A DNA stretch of 10,055 bases from Sideroxydans sp. (GTDB taxonomy: Bacteria; Pseudomonadota; Gammaproteobacteria; Burkholderiales; Gallionellaceae): positions 1 to 10,055 of the forward strand of contig JAGVFD010000081.1 in assembly GCA_020057805.1 (NCBI GenBank). The letters run 5' to 3'. Every line of letters begins with the position of its first letter. Positions within the stretch are counted from its first letter, which is position 1. The translations under genes and the position numbers were made by a program. The notes below the pieces were generated by a model that was not told the origin of the DNA, ran no database searches, and worked only from the letters and a program-made list of their open reading frames with translations. Positions 4,854 through 10,055 of this stretch are shown here, piece after piece.

Positions 4854-7313
4854 ATGACGCAAGCAGGCCAACACGCAACGCATGACTGTTTTCACTGTGG
4901 GCTGCCTATCCCATCAGACGCACATTTCAAATCGGCGCTAGAGCAACGGGAGCGCGACTTTTGTTGCTTCGGTTGCCAGTCTGTCTGCGCAGCAATCTAT
5001 GAGGCGGGGCTTCAGGGTTACTACCAACGCACGCCTGAAGGGGTGCTGCTCGCCCCCCCGCCCGCACCCCCTAAAGATATTGAAATATACGACTTCGACG
5101 AAGTGCAGCAGGAATTCACCACCTGCTCGGGCGAGGTGCGTGACATTCATTTGCTGGTTGAAGGTATTCATTGTGCGGCGTGTGTGTGGCTCATCGAGCG
5201 CGGCTTGAATCGCGCGCCGGGCGTGCAATTGGCAGAAGTGAATTTGGCGGGCAAACGACTGCATCTGCGGTGGGACAACAGCCAAAGCAAACTCTCTGAT
5301 TTGATTCGCGCGCTGTCTAGAATTGGTTATTCAGCCGTGCCCTACGATCCTGAAACAGCCGAGGGTTCTATTCAAAAGACCAATCGCGCTATGCTGTTCC
5401 GCTTATTTTTTGCGGGTTTCGCGGCGATGAATATGATGTGGATTGCCATCGCCTTATACAGTGGTGCGAATCAAGATGAATTCCGCAGCTTTTTCCATTG
5501 GGTGGCGTTAGTGTTGGCGACGCCCACGTTGTTTTACTCCGGTTATCCCTTTTATCGCGGTGCGTTGGGCGGCTTGCGTGCCGGGCATCTCACTATGGAT
5601 TTGCCCATTGCACTGGGTTTGAGTGTCACTTACGCTTATTCGGTGTATGTCACGCTCACCAATAATCAGCATGGCGAAGTGTTTTTCGATACCGTCACCA
5701 ATCTGACTTTCGTGATTCTCATCGGCCGTTATTTGGAAGGCATGTTCCGCCATCAGGCGGTGTCTGCCACCAAGCGTCTGATGGAACTACAACCGCGCGT
5801 GGCACTGGTGATGCGCGCAGGCATCGAACAGATGACGCCGATACGGGGCGTGATGCTGGGTGACCACGTGTTGATTAAACCTGGCTATACCGTGCCGGTG
5901 GATGGCGTGGTGTTGGAAGGCCACAGTGCCGTGGATGAATCGATGTTGAGTGGTGAATCGCTGCCCGTAAGCAAGCGTGCAGGCGCCACGGTTTCTGCGG
6001 GCACGGTGAATACCAGCGGCGCATTGTTGGTTGAAGTGCGCACGCAACTTAAAGACACCACGCTGTCCAAAATTATCCAATTGGTCGAGGAGGCGCAATC
6101 CTCAAAAGCGCCGATTCAGCGTTTGGCTGACACCATCGTGCCGTGGTTTGTGTTGGTGACGATGATTTGTGCCGCCACCACCTTTTTCATTTGGAATAGT
6201 CAGGACTTTGAGATTGCGCTAATGGCGGCCACCTCGGTACTCATCATCACTTGTCCGTGTGCCTTGGGCATGGCGACGCCGATGTCGATTGCGGTTGCTT
6301 CGGGCTTAGGTGCCAAGCACGGCATCTTGGTTAAAAACGGCTTGGTGCTAGAAACGCTATCGAAAGTCACCCACTTCGTATTTGATAAAACGGGCACGCT
6401 CACCGAAGGCAAAATGAGCGTCGCGCAACTGCAATGCACGGCGGGTGCGGAGGCGAATGTGGTGGTGCGATTCGCTGCGGCAGTGGAGCGTTACAGCGAG
6501 CATGGGGTGGCGCGCGCGATTACCGCTTATGCAGAAGAGCAGCAGCAGTCCTTTCGCGATGAGGCAGTGAGCGACTTTCAGGCGACCGCAGGCTTGGGTG
6601 TGGCAGCAAAGGTGGCTGGGCAATCCGTCCTGCTGGGCAGTGCTAATTGGCTCACGCAATGCGGCGTTACCCTCAATACAGATTTGCAAGCCCACGCGCA
6701 AACGTGGGAAGCGGACGGAATGAGCTGTGTGTACATGGCACTAGACGGGCAACAGGTGGCAGTCATTGCGCTGGCCGATCGCTTGCGTAGCGACGCACAG
6801 CAAATGGTAGATGAGATGCGTGCGGCGGGAATCAAAATGACGCTGTTGAGTGGCGACCGTCGCCCTGTGGCTGAAGCCATTGCCAAACAATTAGGCGGCA
6901 TGGAAGTCATTGCCGAAGTATTGCCACAAGACAAAGACCGCGTCATTCAGCAATTGCAAAATGAGGGCGCTATCGTGGCCATGGTGGGGGACGGGGTGAA
7001 TGATGCCCCCGCGCTGATCCGTGCTGATGTGGGCATCGCGTTGGGTTCGGGTACCGATGTGTCCGTGGAAAGTGCTGACATCGTGTTGATGCACAACGAG
7101 CTTACTAAAGTGTTGCAAGCCACTCAACTATCACGCCGCACACTGCGCACCATCAAGCAAAACATCGGGCTGTCCTTCGTGTATAACGCCATCATGGTGC
7201 CGCTGGCGATGATGGCGCAAGTCACACCTTTGGCGGCCGCCATCACCATGCCGATTAGTTCTCTGGTGGTAATTGGCAACGCGGCGCGTATTCGTACCCT
7301 ATTTAAGAAGTGA
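4854..7313 (+). CDS. ccoI: CcoI/FixI, Cu+-translocating P1B-type ATPase for cbb3 oxidase
   Basis: Heavy-metal P-type ATPase that moves Cu(I) across the inner membrane for insertion at CuB of CcoN. 819 aa, usual CcoI length. ATG at 4854 with a weak SD (AAGGTAG, 4838-4844). In order: an N-terminal Cys-rich metal-binding domain, C12xxC15 and C37-C38xxC41 plus C45, characteristic of CcoI; an HMA domain with C107-A-A-C110; TM helices from about 180; the actuator loop motif S366-G-E-S369; the ion-path motif C467-P-C469 in TM6; the phosphorylation motif D511-K-T-G-T; a nucleotide-binding-domain motif S-E-H550-G; and the hinge motif G712-D-G-V-N-D717. The last helices carry YN and MPISS...NA.R, the PIB-1 copper signature. 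Odd feature: the usual SEHP is SEHG here; the key His is kept. It overlaps nothing, and the ccoS ATG follows 7 nt after the stop. Confidence 0.98.
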   Translation: MTQAGQHATHDCFHCGLPIPSDAHFKSALEQRERDFCCFGCQSVCAAIYEAGLQGYYQRTPEGVLLAPPPAPPKDIEIYDFDEVQQEFTTCSGEVRDIHLLVEGIHCAACVWLIERGLNRAPGVQLAEVNLAGKRLHLRWDNSQSKLSDLIRALSRIGYSAVPYDPETAEGSIQKTNRAMLFRLFFAGFAAMNMMWIAIALYSGANQDEFRSFFHWVALVLATPTLFYSGYPFYRGALGGLRAGHLTMDLPIALGLSVTYAYSVYVTLTNNQHGEVFFDTVTNLTFVILIGRYLEGMFRHQAVSATKRLMELQPRVALVMRAGIEQMTPIRGVMLGDHVLIKPGYTVPVDGVVLEGHSAVDESMLSGESLPVSKRAGATVSAGTVNTSGALLVEVRTQLKDTTLSKIIQLVEEAQSSKAPIQRLADTIVPWFVLVTMICAATTFFIWNSQDFEIALMAATSVLIITCPCALGMATPMSIAVASGLGAKHGILVKNGLVLETLSKVTHFVFDKTGTLTEGKMSVAQLQCTAGAEANVVVRFAAAVERYSEHGVARAITAYAEEQQQSFRDEAVSDFQATAGLGVAAKVAGQSVLLGSANWLTQCGVTLNTDLQAHAQTWEADGMSCVYMALDGQQVAVIALADRLRSDAQQMVDEMRAAGIKMTLLSGDRRPVAEAIAKQLGGMEVIAEVLPQDKDRVIQQLQNEGAIVAMVGDGVNDAPALIRADVGIALGSGTDVSVESADIVLMHNELTKVLQATQLSRRTLRTIKQNIGLSFVYNAIMVPLAMMAQVTPLAAAITMPISSLVVIGNAARIRTLFKK

Positions 7314-7320
7314 GGCGCAT

Positions 7321-7518
7321 ATGGAAGTTATTTATAGTCTAATTCCCGGCATGATGTTTTTCGGCATCATCCTCGTCGTACTGCTCATCTTCTCGGTGAA
7401 GAAAGGCCAGTACGAAGACATGGAAGGCAGTGGCAATCGCATCTTGATGGATGACGACGATGACATGATGCCGCACCCGACAGCCTCGTCGGATACGGCC
7501 AAGAAGATTATTGAGTAA
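7321..7518 (+). CDS. ccoS: CcoS, small cbb3 oxidase maturation protein
   Basis: Small bitopic protein required for cofactor (haem b / CuB) insertion into cbb3 oxidase. 65 aa from ATG 7321, with SD GAGG (7312-7315, 5 nt spacing) overlapping the ccoI stop. The open frame runs upstream to an ATG at 7273, but that lies inside ccoI and gives a non-family N-terminus. Seen: one TM helix (about residues 6-25, LIPGMMFFGIILVVLLIFSV) followed by KKGQYEDMEG, the CcoS signature (W/F...QYDDLE-like, here QYEDMEG). GNRILMDDDDD then leads into an acidic cytoplasmic tail. Last gene of the maturation operon. Its stop lies within the 3' end of the convergent gene, an 11-bp overlap. Confidence 0.95.
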   Translation: MEVIYSLIPGMMFFGIILVVLLIFSVKKGQYEDMEGSGNRILMDDDDDMMPHPTASSDTAKKIIE

Positions 7519-8185
7519 GCACTTCGCCGTTGGCTAACAACGGCTTCACCAGCGCGTCAAAAGCCTGTGGCGTAACGTACTGCAACACAGGTTTTTCACT
7601 GCCCCCTAGCGTTAAATCCAGCCCATTTTGCGGATACAGCCAGTGAATCGCACCAGACTGGGTTTCTTTGATAACTTGAGCTGGCTTGCCAAAGCGCTTC
7701 AGAAATAACGCCTCTTCTACCTTTACCCCTGGCATGTAAGTTAGTCCGCTGATGGGCAAGCTACGCAGGCGCGCGACATCTTCTGGGGTCAATGTAATTT
7801 TCTTCCCACTTCCCGTGGCCGCCATGCGCAGCCCGCGTTCATACATGGTGTGCATTTCTGCTTCTGGCACGGCCACGGTTAAGGCCACGCGTGAACGCAG
7901 CCCAGCCAGATTGATTTGCTCAAAAAAAACTTCGGCCACCAACACGCCCGCAGGTGACTTGAATAGGCTAGGTTCAGATTGTTCCTTGAAGCGCAGTTCA
8001 GCATCGGCAGGGGTTGAAGCGCCCAGGGTTAATCCGAACACACGCACCGAATTAGGGGTGGGGTGCTCGATATGCCAAGGCAAATCAGCTTTGTCTGGGC
8101 GGTCGCCGGGGATGAGGAATGCCCCAAAAATAATGACGACGGAAAAAATGCCGACGCCCCAGTAGATTTTGTTTTCGTTAGTCAT
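7508..8185 (-). CDS. Uncharacterised membrane-anchored periplasmic protein, 225 aa
   Basis: I do not recognise this family. An N-terminal hydrophobic helix (about residues 8-26) after a short polar stretch suggests a signal anchor with the rest in the periplasm. The soluble part has few cysteines and two similar-looking stretches: RVFGLTLGASTPADAELRF (48-66) and KVEEALFLKRFGKPAQVI (about 155-172), followed by HWLYPQNGLDLTLGG. A 'G.t...v...FG.P' start followed by 'W.YP..GL.l.l' is reminiscent of small BamE/SmpA-like folds, but that is only a resemblance. The frame is intact and its composition matches its neighbours, so it looks like a real gene. It starts 18 nt after the 167-aa gene, has no clear SD and probably depends on that gene for translation. 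Its 3' end overlaps ccoS by 11 bp, convergently. Location between ccoS and fnr suggests a respiration-linked role (inference). Confidence 0.85.
   Translation of the reverse strand: MTNENKIYWGVGIFSVVIIFGAFLIPGDRPDKADLPWHIEHPTPNSVRVFGLTLGASTPADAELRFKEQSEPSLFKSPAGVLVAEVFFEQINLAGLRSRVALTVAVPEAEMHTMYERGLRMAATGSGKKITLTPEDVARLRSLPISGLTYMPGVKVEEALFLKRFGKPAQVIKETQSGAIHWLYPQNGLDLTLGGSEKPVLQYVTPQAFDALVKPLLANGEVLTQ
7526..7544. other. Inverted repeat just after ccoS, inside the 3' end of the convergent gene
   Basis: GCCGTTG (7526-7532), loop GCTAA, CAACGGC (7538-7544): seven perfect pairs, 7 nt after the ccoS stop. There is no T-run on either strand, so it is not a standard intrinsic terminator. It may protect the ccoGHIS mRNA 3' end or assist termination where the two operons collide. 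It is also coding for the 225-aa protein, so it may be coincidental. Confidence 0.4.
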
Positions 8186-8203
8186 GTTGGTGTGTTGTGA
8201 AAA

Positions 8204-8707
8204 TTAAGACGCTGTTTCAGAAGCGGGCGTTGAGCCACGCGGGAATTTGTGATGACGTGCTTGATACATCGAATCATTGCCCAGCACGATAAGCACCAAC
8301 AGCGACACCATGAAGGGCAGCAGGCCTACGCCGCCCAGCAGCGCAATCGTAGCAATCTTCGACCAGCCCATTATCTTGGATAACCAAAAACCGCCGCCGA
8401 TAACGACGCAAGCGATGGTGAGCAGCCACATGAAGTGCGTGTTGCGTTTATTCGCCACCACCCAGTGCGCCTTGATGAATGCGGTATCGTTTCCGTTAAC
8501 AACCTGTTTTGCTTTGAACCAGATGTAGCCCGTGATGATGAAAGAGGTTAACGGCACAATCATTACCATCAAAGGAAAGGTACTGAACACGCCGAAGGTG
8601 GAGGCGAACACCAAAATGTGGTTGAACACCAAATTGATGAGAAAAATTTCATGCGGCCATTTGGCGCGAGTCATCTCTTCTTGTGTGGCTTGATATGCTT
8701 GTGTCAT
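8204..8707 (-). CDS. Uncharacterised four-helix inner-membrane protein, 167 aa
   Basis: I do not recognise this family. ATG at 8707 with an upstream SD (AGGGGA, about 7-8 nt spacing). Four hydrophobic segments are visible, at about residues 20-41, 44-64, 91-110 and 118-142. A basic/polar loop lies between TM2 and TM3, with AHWVVANKRNTHF at residues 80-92. The C-terminus is hydrophilic (YQARHHKFPRG). Histidines at 19, 30, 81 and 91 lie at or near predicted membrane edges; whether they bind haem or metal is unknown. It lies 79 nt downstream of fnr and 18 nt upstream of the 225-aa gene on the same strand, so the three may form one unit. Its place between fnr and the cco maturation genes suggests a link to microaerobic respiration, but the sequence gives no direct functional motif. 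Confidence 0.85.
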   Translation of the reverse strand: MTQAYQATQEEMTRAKWPHEIFLINLVFNHILVFASTFGVFSTFPLMVMIVPLTSFIITGYIWFKAKQVVNGNDTAFIKAHWVVANKRNTHFMWLLTIACVVIGGGFWLSKIMGWSKIATIALLGGVGLLPFMVSLLVLIVLGNDSMYQARHHKFPRGSTPASETAS

Positions 8708-8786
8708 GTCTTATCCCCTAGTGTTTTTAGTGCGGTGCGCAGGATACCTATTTCAGCGGAATAAAGGAATGCGGCTGTGAGTTACG

Positions 8787-9509
8787 TCAAGACTTGCCGA
8801 CCAGCGTGCGTAGTCTAGGTAGGTCAAGCAATTCGACTGCGCGCGCCTTAACCAGTAACAAACCATCGTCCTGAAAGTGTGAAAACGCACGGCTCACGGT
8901 TTCTAGTTTTAAGCCTAAATAACTCCCAATCTCTAGGCGTGACATGCGCAACTTTAATTGTGTGGCAGATAAGCCATGCGCGGCATTGCGTTGCGATAAA
9001 TTGAGAAGAAAGGCGGCGAGTCGCTCTTCAGCGCGCATCGAGCCTAGCAACAACATGATGCCTTGGTCGCGCACAATTTCGCGGCTCATAATTTTATGTA
9101 GGTGACGTTGCAGGCTGGGAATCTCGCGACTCAACTCTTCCAGCTTTGCAAAAGGCAGCTCACACACTTCGCTGTCTTCCATCGCCACGGCCTCGCAGGT
9201 GTGCAAGTCTGTGCTAATGGCATCGAGCCCAATAATTTCTCCCGCCATTAAAAAGCCGGTGACCTGCTCGCGCCCATCTTCCTGCAACACGCGGGTTTTG
9301 AATGAGCCACTACGAATAGCGTGCAGCGATTTGAAGTGGTCGCCGATGCGATAGAGGTAGTCGCCTGAGGTAAAACGTTGCTTGTTATTGCTCAATTCAT
9401 CTAGGCGCGTCATTTCTCCTCCCGACAAATTAACAGGCAAACAAATTTCTCGCAGATTGCAATTAGAGCAGGCGATTTTGAGCGCAGTGTTAGCGGGAGG
9501 GGACACCAT
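8787..9509 (-). CDS. fnr: Fnr, oxygen-sensing [4Fe-4S] CRP-family transcription regulator
   Basis: O2-responsive regulator: with an intact [4Fe-4S] cluster it dimerises and binds TTGAT-N4-ATCAA. With the start at 9509 the protein is 240 aa. Cluster cysteines are C14xxC17xxxxxC23, and the fourth is C116 in EVCELPF, equivalent to E. coli C122 in MVCEIPF. The cyclic-nucleotide-like beta-roll (about 44-130) contains GD.L.RIGD and the HAIRSGSFK and EQVTGF motifs; the dimer helix follows with MLLLGSMRAEERLAAFLLNLS. The HTH has IGSYLGLKLETVSRAFSHFQ, whose E..SR residues read the FNR half-site. Start: the frame is open back to ATG 9626, with another ATG at 9557. I chose 9509 because the longer forms would put the FNR box inside, or touching, the coding region. 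None of the three has a good SD, so the start is uncertain. Confidence 0.95.
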   Translation of the reverse strand: MVSPPANTALKIACSNCNLREICLPVNLSGGEMTRLDELSNNKQRFTSGDYLYRIGDHFKSLHAIRSGSFKTRVLQEDGREQVTGFLMAGEIIGLDAISTDLHTCEAVAMEDSEVCELPFAKLEELSREIPSLQRHLHKIMSREIVRDQGIMLLLGSMRAEERLAAFLLNLSQRNAAHGLSATQLKLRMSRLEIGSYLGLKLETVSRAFSHFQDDGLLLVKARAVELLDLPRLRTLVGKS

Positions 9510-9558
9510 GTTGGCTGAAAGGTCGCGGTAAGTGGCGGGGTTGAAAACGGCGCGCATT

Positions 9559-9572
9559 TTGACATATATCAA
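9559..9572. promoter_or_regulatory. FNR box in the fnr-hemN divergent promoter region
   Basis: TTGAC-ATAT-ATCAA at 9559-9572 matches the FNR consensus TTGAT-N4-ATCAA at 9 of 10 defined positions. Its centre (9565.5) is about 60 bp upstream of the hemN ATG and 56 bp upstream of the chosen fnr start. Relative to the predicted hemN start near 9606 the centre is at about -41, the class II activator position. For fnr it could serve autoregulation; no good -10 is visible on that side. The regulator itself is encoded next to the site. Confidence 0.85.
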
Positions 9573-9593
9573 GACCCGCCAACGACTTACTGG

Positions 9594-9599
9594 CATAGT
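9594..9599 (+). promoter_or_regulatory. Candidate hemN -10 element
   Basis: CATAGT at 9594-9599 matches TATAAT at 4 of 6 positions. No good -35 precedes it, as expected for a class II FNR-activated promoter, where the FNR box sits over the -35 region. It gives a start near 9606 and a leader of about 19 nt that carries the hemN SD. Confidence 0.4.
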
Positions 9600-9624
9600 G
9601 CGAGCCTGTTTGAAAGGGATGAAC

Positions 9625-10055
9625 ATGAATGCAGCAGTAAATCAATTAGTTGTCGATTTGGAATTAATCCGCAGGCTCGATAAAAATGGCCCGCGCTACA
9701 CCTCTTACCCTACCGCCGATCGTTTTATCGAGGCATTTAATGCGGAGAGCTATAGCCAGTGGATGGCTAAACGTGAAATTGGCGGCGTCAGTCGTCCGCT
9801 ATCGTTGTACATCCATATCCCGTTCTGTAACACGCTGTGTTTTTATTGCGCGTGCAATAAAGTCATTACTAAAGACCGCAGTAAATCCGCGGAATACGTG
9901 CGCTACCTCATTAAAGAGATGGCCATGCAAGCCAAGCTATTGGGCGAGCGCCAAGTGGTAGAGCAGCTGCATTTTGGCGGCGGCACGCCCACCTTCATGA
10001 GCGATGATGAAATTCGCGAAGTGATGGCAGCCATTGGCAAATACTTCAAATTGAT
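9625..10055 (+). CDS. hemN: HemN, oxygen-independent coproporphyrinogen III dehydrogenase (5' part; continues past window)
   Basis: Radical-SAM enzyme that oxidatively decarboxylates coproporphyrinogen III to protoporphyrinogen IX without O2, supplying haem under the conditions in which cbb3 oxidase is made. The first 143 codons are present; family members are near 450-460 aa, so about one third is in view. Start: ATG 9625 with SD AAAGGG (9613-9618, 6 nt spacing). An in-frame ATG at 9619 touches the SD and is less likely. Seen: GPRYTSYPTADRF near residue 22, YIHIPFC with Tyr62, the HemN-type cluster motif C68xxxC72xxC75xC77, and GGGTPT at 118-123 for SAM binding. The Tyr and the extra fourth Cys separate true HemN from HemW-like relatives. 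Divergent from fnr, with an FNR box upstream. Confidence 0.97.
   Translation, partial: MNAAVNQLVVDLELIRRLDKNGPRYTSYPTADRFIEAFNAESYSQWMAKREIGGVSRPLSLYIHIPFCNTLCFYCACNKVITKDRSKSAEYVRYLIKEMAMQAKLLGERQVVEQLHFGGGTPTFMSDDEIREVMAAIGKYFKL

Noticed and set aside
7273..7320. Upstream ATG start for ccoS
   Set aside because: It lies inside the ccoI coding region and adds a basic N-terminus unlike CcoS. The ATG at 7321 has its own SD.
7752..8165. Plus-strand frame of 137 codons opposite the 225-aa gene
   Set aside because: No SD or recognisable domain. The minus-strand frame is longer, begins with a proper signal anchor and fits the gene spacing.
9686..9961. Plus-strand frame of 91 codons inside hemN
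   Set aside because: It is out of frame with the clear HemN sequence (YIHIPFC, CxxxCxxCxC, GGGTPT) and has low-complexity Arg/Ser-rich content.

Overview
The window holds most of a cbb3-type (high O2-affinity) cytochrome c oxidase locus, its maturation genes, and the anaerobic regulator that usually controls such loci. It suggests a facultatively respiring or microaerobic proteobacterium. The Fnr sequence, the moderate GC content and the order ccoNOQP-ccoGHIS next to fnr/hemN fit a betaproteobacterium, perhaps of the Nitrosomonadales/Methylophilaceae type. That placement is inference, because no marker gene is present.

Plus strand, 1-2755: the 3' end of ccoN, then complete ccoO, ccoQ and ccoP, tightly packed (ccoQ starts 8 nt inside ccoO; ccoQ/ccoP overlap by ATGA). 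A 10-bp hairpin with a GNRA-type tetraloop and a 44-codon single-TM gene follow, and a clear intrinsic terminator closes the unit. CcoO is unusually long: about 43 extra residues, including two cysteines, lie between its membrane anchor and its haem domain.

Plus strand, 2756-7518: a 57-nt near-palindrome with a candidate promoter, then the maturation operon. It comprises ccoG (Fe-S cupric reductase-like), ccoH, ccoI (Cu+ P1B-ATPase that supplies copper to the oxidase) and ccoS. These genes act together to load copper and haem into CcoN and to assemble the CcoNOQP complex.

Minus strand, 9509-7508: fnr (O2-sensing [4Fe-4S] regulator), then two membrane protein genes that I do not recognise (167 and 225 aa). 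The last one converges on ccoS with an 11-bp overlap.

Plus strand, 9625-end: the 5' part of hemN (O2-independent coproporphyrinogen III dehydrogenase), divergent from fnr. A near-consensus FNR box (TTGAC-N4-ATCAA) sits in the fnr/hemN gap, about 41 bp upstream of the predicted hemN transcription start. The window therefore joins the sensor, the haem supply, the copper supply and the oxidase.

No gene-free stretch exceeds 300 bases; the largest gaps are 2710-2872 and 9510-9624, both annotated. I saw no tRNA, rRNA, CRISPR array, insertion sequence or phage gene.
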